A stretch of 64,000 bases of DNA, taken from Chalciporus piperatus (taxonomy: Eukaryota; Basidiomycota; Agaricomycetes; Boletales; Boletaceae). Below, piece after piece: positions 31,284-44,899 of this stretch. Made by a program: the position numbers and the translations under genes. Under the pieces are notes generated by a model. It was not told the origin of the DNA. It saw only the letters and a program-made list of their open reading frames with translations, and made no database searches. Each line of letters begins with the position of its first letter. Position 1 is the first letter of the stretch. The stretch lies in contig JBBPTG010000031.1 of NCBI GenBank assembly GCA_038093975.1, positions 1 to 64,000 on the forward strand, given 5' to 3'.

Positions 31284-33968
31284 ATGAGCGACGTCAAAGT
31301 GTACACCGTCAATGGCGCCGTCGCGGGGTCATCCTCATCGATACCAGACTGGATCAAGAAAACTCGAGACACAAAAACCAAGGGCAAACGTGCACTCCGA
31401 GAACATGTCGAGGGTCAGATAGAACTCGTCCAGGGGTTCGAGTTCCCCGAAGCCAGCAACAAAATCAAGACCACCCGAGATGGGCATCACGCGGTCGCCA
31501 CTGGGACGTATAAGCCTCAGATGCGTGTCTGGGATCTCGACGAGCTCACTCTCAAGTTCGAGCGGCACGGGGATGCCGAGAACGTCGATTTCATTGTAAG
31601 TGAGTCTTTCCGTCGTTGGTCCTTCCTCGGGGGAGAATTTGTGTCCTTGTGGGGGGGTTAGTAAAGACCTCGATTGCTCAGTGGGAGACACGAACAGATT
31701 CTGTCGGACGATTGGACGAAGACGATTCACCTCCAGAATGACCGGACGATCGAACTACATACGCAAGGCGGATTTCACTACCGTACCCGTATTCCACGTT
31801 TCGGAAGAGCGATCGCATACCACTATCCCTCCTGTGACGCCCTCATCTCTGCCTCCGGTAACGAAATATATCGTCTCAACCTCGAACAAGGTCGTTTCAT
31901 GTCCCCGCTCGTCCTCGACGCCTCGATTCTCGGAGTCAACTGCATCGATATCAACCCCGCACACCAATTACTCGCGTTTGGGATCGATGGAGACGCGAGC
32001 GTGCAGTTTTGGGATCCTCGGTCTCGATCGATGGTCGGGGTATTGAACTTGCCAAAGGGCCGTATTTCGAAGAGTACAGGGCGGACGAAGGTGACGCTTC
32101 CTGGTGTTGACGATGAATCCTCGGGGGAGTCTTTGGCGGTGACCGCGATCGCATCGAGGTCGGATGGACTTTCGTATGCGGTGGGGACGTCTACGGGACA
32201 CACATTGCTCTATGATATACGGTCACCTCGACCGTTTGCGCTCAAAGACCAAGGATATGGGTTACCTGTGAAAAACGTGTCGTGGCTCGAAGGAGGAAGC
32301 CGCATGGCAGGAGACGGGATGGTCCTCAGTGCAGATAAAAAAGTCGTTAAAATCTGGGATCGGAATACGGTATGAAGGATTTCTGGTATCGTATCCGCCG
32401 AAACCTCATACTTCTCCCCCCTTGTAGCCATCAGCAAATTTCGTCTCGATCACGCCCGCCACCGACCTCAACGACATTCATCACATCCCAGGGAGTGGAT
32501 TACTCCTCACAGCCAACGAAGGTATCAAAATGGGAGCCTACTACATCCCTCAACTATCAAAATGGGAGCCTACTACATCCCTCAACTCGGTCCAGCCCCT
32601 CGTTGGTCAAGCTTCTTGGAAAACATCACCGAAGAAATGGAAGATCAAAGCGTACGGACCGTTTACGAAGACTTCAAATTCATCGAGAGAAAAGAGTTGC
32701 AGACGTATGTTCACGTTCCTTCATTTATGTCATCGTGTACGGCGTACGGCGAACTGACCGTTCTTTTTGGTGCCTTTCTAGCCTCGGTCTGGATCACCTC
32801 ATTGGCTCGCCTGCGCTCAAACCATACATGCACGGTTACTTTATATCTCTCAAACTTTACGACACAGCCCGCGTCATTGCGAATCCGTTCGCCTATGCCG
32901 AACATCGCGAGAAGATGGTCAAAGAACGTCTCGAGAAAATGGCTGACACTCGTATTCGCACGCGCAAAAACGGTGCTGTCGCGTCCGTCAAAGTCAATAA
33001 AGCCCTCGCCGAAAAGATTGAACGAGATGCCGAGAAGGAGCGGAGAAGAGAGGAGAAGAAGCGTGCGCGGAAAGCCAGGAAAGCTGCGGAGGCAGGGGCA
33101 GGTGGCGCGGAAGCAGCAGAGGAGGAGGCGATGTCTGTGGACGAAGAGGAAGGAAGGGAAGAGCCCGCTGGCGAAGAGCCGCTTACGCTTCTCAACGATC
33201 CTCGGTTCAAGCAACTCTTTGAGAACACTGAATTCATGGTGGATGAGACGAGCAGGGAGTACGCGTTGCTCAATCCTTCTTCGGCTGCACAGAAGAACGC
33301 ATCGCGAGGCAAGACGGCAGTCGAAGCTGAGGAAGAAGATAGCGACAAGGTGTCATCTGATGGGTTGGGTGGAAGCAGTGATGAGAGCAGTGAAGATGAG
33401 GGTGAGAGCGATGATAGCTCTGATGCTGGTGGTCAGTCCAGTTCAAAAGTATTCCACTTTCGAGACCCTAACGTCCTCTACTGCAGAGCTCAACCAACAC
33501 GATCCTCGGTCGAAACCAGGACAGAAAAACATCCGACTCCAGGAAGTCTACGCACGAACGCGCGATGCCAATCGCCAGTCGAGCAAAGTCAAGTTTGTAC
33601 CCCTGGTGGCCCAAGGAGGTGTGTCGACAGGGAAGACGAGCGACAAGAATGCGTCGTTTGGACAGCGCCTTGCGTCACGGCATACGTCCGAGCCCTCTTC
33701 CAATGCATCCCGAAGCATACGGGTGGGTGGAGATGGCAGTATGGAGATGAGCTTCATTCCCTCTGGTGCATCCGATGGCGACAAGGAGGCCGCGCCTGTA
33801 CAAGGCAAGAAAGCCGGACGGAAAGGCGTAGAGATGTTCGGTGCAGGTATGGAGAAGGGGGCGGCGGACCCCACGATTGAGATGAGTGAGAGTGAACGGA
33901 GTGGGCGGAAACAGCGCAGAAAGGGGATGCGCAGTGGTAGTAAAAATGTATTCAGACAAATGGGTTAG
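31284..33968 (+). CDS. ENP2: Nucleolar WD-repeat protein Enp2/NOL10, frame broken by a 32-bp duplication
   Basis: Enp2/NOL10 acts in the small-subunit processome in 18S rRNA maturation and is essential in yeast. Exons: 31284-31595, 31698-32369, 32428-32704, 32782-33431, 33487-33968. The N-terminal propeller shows GTYKPQMRVWDLDELTLKFE, LHTQGGFHYRTRIPRFGR, YRLNLEQGRF, VQFWDPRSRSMVGVL and KVVKIWDRNT. The NUC153-like region and lysine/acid-rich tail follow (DPRFKQLFENTEFMVDE, DPRSKPGQKNIRLQEVYART). Exon 3 contains a 32-bp unit twice in tandem (32523-32554 and 32555-32586). With both copies the total is 2393 nt, not a multiple of three. With one copy it is 2361 nt, or 786 codons plus stop, and every phase fits. 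As printed the protein would end soon after the duplication. Confidence 0.93.
32523..32586 (+). repeat. 32-bp perfect tandem duplication inside ENP2
   Basis: Two identical 32-base copies, each beginning tatcaaaatgggagcctact, lie head to tail with no spacer inside exon 3. The unit is not a multiple of three and no GT-AG pair removes one copy. Confidence 0.97.
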
Positions 33969-34037
33969 ATCAGTATACAGTACTTGGATGTAACCTAGAT
34001 TCCATGCACCGCCACCTTCTACTTGCTCCTCGATGAG

Positions 34038-34653
34038 ATGACTGACCAGTGTAAGTCGCTGAACTGATCCTCACCAGAACTCGAGATCTGAAATGTGCTA
34101 TAGCAACACAGTCTCAGTATGCTGCAGCCGCGAGAGTACCGCTCATCAAGTCGCCAGCTGTGAGGGTGCCACCACCAGTCCGTCACTCATTCCACTTCCT
34201 TATATCTATCTAATACGACACATCTGCAGGTCGAACTCCCACCGGACATCCATCCCCTCCCCGATAGTGTTACGCCTTATGTGAGCCGTCCATCCTACTC
34301 ATACCTCCGTTCCTTCCCTTCCCCCGCAGTTCGTCTATCCGTTCACCCTCGAACCGCACATCGTCAATCTCGAATCCTCACGACGAAACACCCTCGCAAC
34401 CTACACTGCCCGCCGCGAAGCTCTCCTCCGTTCCCGCGAAGACGAGAAAGAACGACGACGGCTGGAGGCGCTCCGCCGAGTTGCCCCCGGATTCACTGGC
34501 ACTGGTACCCCGCTACAACCCGTCCGGTCGACGATCACTGGCTCGTCCGAGACGCATCCTGGGGAGAGCAAGGGCGGCGGAGGCGATGATATGGATAACC
34601 TCGTCGACCAGCTTGAGAGGATGGTTACGATGTCGAGCTCGAGGGGGGCTTGA
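34038..34653 (+). CDS. Small conserved protein of unknown function (153 aa)
   Basis: Four exons fit in phase: 34038-34050 (13 nt), 34104-34177, 34230-34280, 34330-34653 (154 codons). The order is a short Ala/Pro-rich start, VELPPDIHPLPDSVTPYFV, YPFTLEPHIVNLESSRRNTL, a long charged helix (about residues 80-105, rich in Arg/Glu), then APGFTGTGTPLQPV and an acidic end. The first ATG (34033) is followed at once by a stop, so 34038 is the usable start. The pattern of splice sites and the well-structured middle argue for a real gene. I do not recognise the family. It lies tail-to-tail with the next gene. Confidence 0.7.
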
Positions 34654-35164
34654 TCGATTGTATGTGTTATCTTATCGTTCTGTATGCTGACCGTAATCAC
34701 CTACAGTTAGGCTTTGTAGCCTGGAGGCGTGATGCAGGTTTCACTGGATATCCGCTTGGCGAGGACACCATGGAAAGAACACCAATCAAGTTTCACACTG
34801 TGTTAATGGTCTACAAGAAAGACGAGAACGAGAGTACTGTAAAGGAGATGCTGTAAGATTCGGCGAGTGAATTGATAATGACGGCAGTTGTGCTTGAACC
34901 CGGTTGCAACCACTGCTACCGTCATTGTCCTTCACGTATTCCCCGCCCGATATTGCAGATGGTCCTTGGACTCTCTTGCAAGTTGGACGTTGGACGGTAA
35001 TCCGTGGGCAGTCAACCACGAGGAGACCGAGAGTAGCTGCGGACCGCAAAATTCACACTCTCGGTTAAATGCATGTACTGTACTGTAATTACAGCAGTTT
35101 ACAATACACTATAAGTGGCCTGGTATGTTTGTACTGACTTGGCTCAGTTTACGAGGATGGCATA

Positions 35165-35541
35165 TCAACTGGCTCCTGCAATCGGCCGGGAATCCTTTTC
35201 CTCGATGGCCCTTTTCTCGAGCTCGTCGCTCATCCGCTTGAAGCTGGCTTCAGACGTCGACGCTAATTCGTCGATGTGTTCCAACATGGCGAGCATGCGC
35301 TCAAGAAAATGTAAAGGATTATCCTCAGGGAGAGCAGTGGAGGGGACGATACAACGAAAGGTGCTGTTGAGAATGAGTTGTGTAAATCGGACAAACTGAA
35401 AGGGCAATGTGTACTCACGGCATAGTGAAAGAAATCAGGCGAATAAACTGCCTTTGAGCTGAGCGAGCGACCGTGGATGGAGAAAAGGAATGTTATGAGT
35501 GCTTGAAACAGGGGCTTTCGGGACACAGCCATAACGTGCAT
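35165..35541 (-). CDS. Possible small gene, structure not resolved
   Basis: Two protein-like stretches face each other in different frames. An N-terminal one begins ATG 35541 and ends FFHYA at about 35428. A C-terminal one has RFTQLILNSTFRCIVP, NPLHFLERMLAMLEHIDELA and an acidic/basic helix, ending at TGA 35165. A GTGAGT follows the first and CAG sites precede the second. However, the pair that keeps the frame is only 23 nt apart, too short for a normal intron. The family is unknown. It may be a damaged gene or have another first exon. Confidence 0.35.
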
Positions 35542-35607
35542 TCTTTCAAGACTACACTGAATGTATTAAGCGAGATATCTTTCTCATACGTATACAATAC
35601 CATGCTT

Positions 35608-37463
35608 TTAAACAACCCATGGGTCTTCTGCTGCCGTCGACCCTTTGGATATCGATGACCTCCCTAATGTCAACTGACCATTACCAAGACCACCCCCACT
35701 GCTCGATGGATAGATTCCCGATAGTGAAAACGCCGACGTTTGACCAGAAAACGCGTGCGTCGTGGTCGGGGACGGCGAGAACGACCCTCGTCCACCCATC
35801 GAGAGGAGCGATCCCGAAGGAAACGCCGCAGAATTAGGTGATGAAAGGGAGAGACGTAGATTGCGCGTCGGTTCGAAAGGTGGAGCTTTGCTGGACAACG
35901 TTGACGAGCCAACGGAGCTCGTCGATCCAGACAGTGACGCTGACGGTGCTGTGGATTGGGGGAAGACTGGGGTGTGATGCGACAATCCGGATGTCGGGGA
36001 GTGAGTGAATGCCGAAGACCCAACGTGGGTGACCGATGAGGAAGTTGCGAGTAGCCCTGGGGGATGAGCAAGGCCGAGAGGAGCTGGTATCGGGGTGGAA
36101 TCGTTTGCTGCTCGATAGGATTGTGATCTAGGCTGATGGTGCGGGAACGAAGGGGGTGAGATTGGTGGTTGACAGGGCCTTTGCGTAGATTGGCCCGGAC
36201 GCCCAATCGTACCAGGGTGAGATCGACGTCGTTGTTGAACTTCCCCTCTCGAAGTATCTCCATACACAGCATCCCAAGCGTCAGCATTCTGAAAACCGCC
36301 CCGTTCCGTGGCCTCTATCTGTCGCTCGAGCTCTGCGAGCTGATCCTCGAGATCTGGGATCACCGAGTTCTCCAGCCTGTCCTTCTTCACTGTCAGTCGT
36401 TCTAATCTCTGAGCCAGCGACGTGCACTCTCCCTTCATGCTCTCCTTCCTCTTCCTTCCTTCCTCCTCTCGCTTTTCGCGTTCTGCTTTGACCTCGTCAG
36501 CTTCCTTCTTCACCGTGCTCAGAATGACCTCAGATTCCGACACCTTCTCCTTCCATCCTGGAAGTTCCTCCTCGTCGGCCGCCGTCTCCTGCTCGACTTG
36601 CTCCCTTGCTTCGTTTGCACGTCGCACAGAGTCCTCGAGGGCACGGACGCGTTGGCGCGCTTTCCCTTCCGCAATATTCGCCTTCTCCGATGCTCGTTTC
36701 AGAACATCGATCTCGGCGCGCAAGCTGGTTGCCGTTTTATTCGCCTCGCGTCTCGAAGACTTGAGCGCAGTCTGCAGCGTGTTCTGCTCAGCATGCAATG
36801 CACTCAGCTGATGCGACAGCGTCCGCAGTCGTTCGTCCGGCGTGGGTGTTTGTGACGGCGACGGAACAGACTGCGAAGTCTCGTTCGCGTTACTCGTCGA
36901 TGGAGCTAACGTATCCGGAGCAGCGACGGCGCCATGATCATCGCTCCTCTCGTTATCCACCGCTATGCTCTCAACGTCTACACAGCCCACTGAGCGTTCA
37001 ACACGCTGAACACACGTGTTTGCTTACCTTCGGTCGTGACCTGCTGCCGCATCGTCCCACCACTGACGAGAGCGAGGTCTATATCGTATTGTCTCCCTGG
37101 GTGAAGGCCGTAGATGACGATGATGGCTTCGTTGGCATGGTCGTTCATGCGCAGGATGACGCGTTGCCAGTTGGAACCGTTCACGTCGACCGAGAGCCCA
37201 TGGGAGATCGCGTCTGGAATGATTCCTCGCGAGTCCACGAGGGATTCGCTGCTGAGGTCGTTCGGGGCATTAATGATGAGTTCTGGTTCTTCATCGGTGG
37301 TTCGGCGCGCATCGAGGGAGGATGAAAGGATGAAGGTGGCAGAGACGGATGTTATTTCTCGTACTGCAAGGGTGAGATGAGGTGTCCATGGACGAATGGT
37401 GTGCCATTCAGATGCACTGGATGTCGACGGATCCGGAGCAGAGCTTGTTGGCACATCACCCAT
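35608..37463 (-). CDS. Coiled-coil protein with fibronectin-like N-terminus (605 aa, unknown function)
   Basis: Two exons, 37463-37028 and 36989-35608, are joined across a 38-nt intron (606 codons). The start is ATG 37463; the frame is open further upstream but lacks another ATG. Residues 1-145 look like a beta-sandwich, with WTPHLTLAVREITSVSATFI and VYGLHPGRQYDIDLALV-like strands suggesting a fibronectin-III-type fold. Residues about 185-350 form a long coiled coil of Glu/Lys/Arg heptads. The last 250 residues are Ser/Pro/Gly-rich. The gene is convergent with the small conserved gene to its left on the map. I assign no role; a scaffold is plausible. Confidence 0.75.
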
Positions 37464-38121
37464 CACGGGTTGAAATAGTATTGCCACAGCACAACTTTCG
37501 AACGCGGAGTGTGTTATGTCAAAAATCTAGAACAGAGATGAGTGGATATGTTTTATATCGATGCTTTGATCAAATATGCAGTGGTATGGTCGAGTGCAAG
37601 CTGCGGTCTCTGGTGGCTAAAGTTTGCAGGCTGGAATAAGCAATGGCTATTGCTCAGGCGTTGTTTGGATCTAAAGCCCTTGACAAACAAAACCCAAAGA
37701 AGGAAATCCTTAAATGCCGCTCTCTTTGGTGTCGTCGGGACCGACGACAAGAATATCCAGGAACCCGGTCGAGTGCTCTGGTTGACTATGGATGCCTGGC
37801 ATTGCCTGCATACTTATCCTCCTGGTGGTTTACTCTACCTGAGCTTATACAATGAACTTAGTTAGTTAGCTAAATAAAATTATTCATTCATCATTCTCCC
37901 AATGTTGCTGTGTGTTGCATTTCAAGTCACGTCTAGTCCTTCAGCACTAAAAGTCTAGATACGCGTCTTGCTTCCTCAAGTCTTGTGGATGTACGAGTTT
38001 TACGCTGTATTCCCGCCACCGTCCTACAAAGCAGAACAATACGTTGTTGTATGCACTGTAAATTCGCGTAGAAGTCATTAATGAGTCGTCCCTCTTATTT
38101 CTATCGTGAAAAAAAGAGACC
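37464..38121. other. Spacer between the coiled-coil gene and the sugar transporter
   Basis: It contains the promoter of the coiled-coil gene and the 3' end of the transporter. Short frames have no recognisable family. Confidence 0.5.
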
Positions 38122-40010
38122 TTAAGCCTTTTCAAACGATTCCTGCTTCTCGTCAACCCCCTTCAAGTTCCTTCCAACCACATCTTCCAAATTCCTCCTT
38201 CCAACTTCACGACCAATAGCCCAAGCGCTGAAAGTATGTCCTTGAGAAAACACCTCCTCGATCTCCTCGAGCGTGCGACCTGCCGTCTCGGGGAAACAGA
38301 AGAAGAAATGAACCGCCGCCGCAAAGTTGAAGGAAGCGAACACAAAGTACGTCTTCCATGCGATGGAGGACAGACCAGGCGGAATAGCCCAGGCGAGCGC
38401 AAAGGTGAAAAGCCAGTTCGTCGCCGTTGCCAACGATACCGCTTTTGCGCGAACCTTCATTGGGAAGATCTCCGCTGGGTAAGTCCATGAGACGGGGCCG
38501 ATCGTGATAGCGTACGAGCAGACAAAGAGGTAGGAACAAGCGATGATAGCTTTGGTCACTGACTCGTGGCCGGTGATAACCCAGACAGGGGTATTGGAAC
38601 CGGGGACTTCACCCCAAGCCCCGTATCTGCCCTGGAGACCACCAACAAGGCAGAGGAAGAAGCCCGTGAGAGTGGCACCAATGATCAGAAGGGGACGGCG
38701 ACCCCATTTGTCGATAAAGAGGATGGCAGGGATGGTGAACGCTACGTTCAGCACATATTGCACGGAGTCGGCGATGAGGTTACCACGTCGACCCGTGAGA
38801 CCAGCTCCTTCGAACACATAGATGATATAGTACATCATGACGTCCATCCCGGACAGCTCAGACCACATCTGGAGTGAGCAACCAAGGACAACGCGGTGGA
38901 GTATGCCAGGCTTGAGCAGGTCTTTGTAAGACTTGGCTCCCTCAATTCGCTCGAAGTGGACTTGTTCCTTGATCTCTTCATACTCCAGTACGACCAATTC
39001 GTTATTGCGGTCTCCGTTTCCGTGAAGATCGGCAAGGATTTGTAGGGCCTCTTCTTCGCTACGTTTACTGTGAGCATCGAGTGTTGCCTCTCAGCGAATG
39101 AGAGAAAACCCCACCGATCGTGATCAAAGAGCCAACGGGGGGATTCGGGGAACCACAACATCCCGATGCCGAGGACAATTGCGGGTATGATCTGAACACC
39201 CCATGGAATACGGAAGGATGCAGTACCGTTGATGTACGAGCAGCCGAATTGAACAAAGTACTGTAACATGATACCCCAGGTGATTGACCATTGTTGCATG
39301 GATACGAGACGACCGCGGATGGAGGGAGCGGCGATTTCTGATTGGTAGATAGGGACGACAGTGGACGCGAGACCGACGGAAATACCGGCGATGACACGAC
39401 CGGTCACTAGCATGCCCCGGTTCTAACAAACAGTCCAACTGAATAAGAGTCGCCTTGAGGCTAGGAAGAACGTACGACTGCTGCACATTGCAAAACACCG
39501 CCGATGACCCAGATTAAACTGGAGAGTATGATGGTGTTCTTCCGACCAATTCGATCGGCGAGAGTGGTAACCGCAAGAGCGCCAACAAAGGAGCCAGCAG
39601 GCATGGAAGCAACGATAGCTCCTTGAGCATTGGAACTGGGCTGAGGGCCGTGTCGTCAGTAGTTGCTAGAGCGTATTTACGACTCTACTTACGTTACGGA
39701 ATACTTGGAAGTAGGCATCATTCTGCATGCCAGTGAGACAACAAGGACGAGATCAAGCCAGGTGTTCACTGACATTCAACACACCGGACATGGACGCAAT
39801 GTCCAGTCCAAAAAGACCACCACCAATGCATGCGAAAGAACCTACAATGTACTGATAAGATCAGATTGATATCAGAAAGTGCATCTAGTAAGTTATTTTT
39901 TGCTGTAACACTCACGGGGTTTCCTGCGATACGCGCGCTGTACTACATATACCAAGTCATTAGCAACGTCGGAACCTACTGCAGGGTGGAGAAACACTCA
40001 CGCTAGGCAT
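38122..40010 (-). CDS. MFS sugar transporter (517 aa)
   Basis: This is a member of the major facilitator sugar porter family and should carry hexoses or related polyols across the plasma membrane by proton symport or facilitated diffusion. Exons: 40010-40002, 39942-39916, 39851-39774, 39722-39693, 39640-39476, 39422-39110, 39053-38122 (518 codons). Signatures are LADRIGRKNTI after TM2, GRVIAGISVGLAS, PESPRWL at the end of the first half, DKWGRRPLLIIG, PAEIFPMKVRAKAVSLATA and PETAGRTLEEIEEVF at the end of TM12. The first four exons are very short (9, 27, 78 and 30 nt). The substrate cannot be told from sequence. The C-terminal tail is cytosolic and charged. Confidence 0.94.
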
Positions 40011-40809
40011 GGTTACGACCTTCCTCTCGGGAGCGGGGAAGAGAGGCGTCTTGGAACGTAACGCGGGGAAGACGGCTCAAGATTTATACATTCTCCCACC
40101 AAAGCCCTAACAGAGTAGGTCATGAGACACCAAGAGCCGCAAATCTCTTCGGCTGCGGCTGGTCAGACATGTTACCGAGTGAGGTCACTTCTGTGTATGC
40201 TGACGGCCGTGGAGTGACACGAATGGGACAAGAAGATGGTGGGGTGGCATGTACATTACATACCTTCATTCCAGCGGGCCCGGGACTTTCCGTTTGCACC
40301 GGTCCACTGCGGTCGCTCTCACAGAGCGAGTGGTCGCCCATATGGCAGTGTTGCCACCACGACAAGACTGTCGTGGGACGACAGTGAATCCCTAAGACCT
40401 CATGTCGGTCGAAGCACGCCAAAAATACAATCCTTGAAGCCCATTCAGAGACAAAATGTGCCGAGCCGCTCTGCCAGACGGCCCAATGTAGCAACATGCG
40501 TCACTGTATACTTAAGGGGGGGATGGAAGCTTGAAGCTTGAGGTCCACTCCTGTGACACTGTGAGAGGGGTCAGACAGATGGAATGACCAAAAGCCGGCA
40601 TATTCACTTACACGCTAAAGAACACCTGGTTTCAGAAACCGGTCATGTTCCCACCAAGCAACTGTCAACACTTCCTATACTCTGGATCTTCTTTCATTAC
40701 TTCGGGTACCATCAAAATACTCTCTCACACGAGTCTGCACGGGGATCATTACGGTGACATCTAAACACCACATCTTTCCACGATATTCCACTCTCAAGTA
40801 GTACTTACT
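40011..40809. other. Spacer: transporter promoter and prolyl-tRNA synthetase 3' end
   Basis: No coding frame of a recognisable family. CCACTGCGG and similar GC-rich words occur at 40300-40330 and could be sites for glucose-responsive zinc-finger proteins, but I cannot support a specific call. Confidence 0.45.
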
Positions 40810-43631
<2,822 letters not shown>

Positions 43632-43789
43632 ACGACTGCCCGAAAATTTTAGCAACGAACAGAACGCAAATCTCAGCGCGACCGTGTCTTTTTCACGCCC
43701 TCGCTTCACGTAACCTACGCTTGCCTACCTCACACGACCAATTGCTACCTACTTACAACTGACGACACCTCCCAACGATCTCAAAGCTC

Positions 43790-44758
43790 TCAGTACGGAT
43801 AAGAAGGACCAGGAGGGAACATCATAGGTTCTCGAACTTCGTCACACTTTTCTTTCCCGCAAAGCAACTCCACCAACTTGAACGCGAACGGAAAGCTGGT
43901 GCCTACACGGATCCCTGCGTTTCGTAACGCGTCATCGGGCTCGTATATCACTCACCTGGTCCTCGACTAGTGGGGGCAAGTTCCCGTCAAACAAGCGTAC
44001 ACGAGAACAAGATGTCAACGCACCTCGTCACGAGCGTTCCTTTGCCTAGCACCTTGTCAGACACGACAACCCCATCCTCCTTGTAATCGAACACTGTCCA
44101 AAGATGAGCAACACAGTGTTGCTATGTTTGCCACCGCTTTCGCCCAAAAGTACTCACATGAGGCCAACTCGCTCCGGACGACCGGATGGGACGTCAAAGG
44201 CTGGAAGGGGAGGCCAGCCGTCTTCGCGACCAACGGACCTATGTTCCCATAGGATCCATGTTATCTTGATTATCAACAACAGACTAGGTATTCATACGCA
44301 CCTGCACATATCATACCCACGATTTTGTTGCCTTCGTAATATTGCCTGACCAGAGTCTGCACCTCAGTCGCCTGAGAGAGTGACTCGGCGCCTTTCAGGC
44401 CACCTGGGATGATCAAAGCATCATATTTATCCTGAATATTCGTTGAGGTCACTGGTAGATTTCTGTCTGGACACATACCGGGCCAGCATTCAGGGGCTGA
44501 AGGGTGGTGTTGGGGAGGACCTTGACACCTCGAGAGCACACGACCAACGCTGGGCTCGTCCCCACAGAACCGTATGGGGATCCACCACTTTGAACGTTTG
44601 CAGATGTACACTCTATCCCAGCGCGAACGAGCGTGTCATACGTGATCGTACTGTTTGACCGTCAGATGCGCTCAGTTAGATCGGCCCCTGAGTAGATGGA
44701 CTCACAACTCCATTTCTTCAGTGCCATCGGCAATCAGTATGAGTGCCTTCTTGGTCAT
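43790..44758 (-). CDS. DJ-1/PARK7-family protein (213 aa, 7 exons)
   Basis: DJ-1 family proteins are cysteine-dependent and act as redox sensors, glyoxalases or deglycases. Exons: 44758-44706, 44650-44479, 44431-44302, 44238-44158, 44093-44024, 43966-43956, 43914-43790 (214 codons). Blocks are KKALILIADGTEEMEF with the conserved acidic residue near 15, TYDTLVRAGIE, KYDALIIPGGLKGAE, GMICAG with the nucleophile at C117, DGVVVSDKVL and a TSRGPG-type turn followed by FAFKLVELLCGKEK. Exon 6 is only 11 nt and supplies most of the Ser-Arg-Gly-Pro turn next to the active site, which supports its reality. The C-terminus is about 20 residues longer than human DJ-1. The stop lies 159 bp upstream of the upper prolyl-tRNA synthetase ATG. 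Confidence 0.92.
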
Positions 44759-44899
44759 TGTGTTGTGTTTCGGATGTAGACGTGGATTGTGTACTATCGT
44801 CAGTGATCTGGAGCTCGAGGTTACCACTTGTAGACGCCAGGAGTTAGAACGCCAGAGAGGTGTCTTGGGTCCAAGCGTCCGTATTAGACGAAGATACAT

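Noticed and set aside
32562..33968. Separate 468-residue basic protein on the plus strand
   Set aside because: Most of it (32782-33431) is the wrong frame of ENP2 exon 4; only its ends match ENP2 exons 3 and 5.
35405..35427. 23-nt intron joining the two halves of the small minus-strand locus
   Set aside because: It keeps the frame and has GT-AG ends, but it is shorter than any intron elsewhere in the window, so I left the locus unresolved.
36422..36855. Plus-strand serine/arginine/leucine-rich frames opposite the coiled-coil gene
   Set aside because: They are the antisense of heptad-repeat codons and carry no splice or family support.
43632..43709. Further N-terminal extension of prolyl-tRNA synthetase
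   Set aside because: The frame continues to 43709 but begins with GTG; ATG 43631 is the most upstream usable start.
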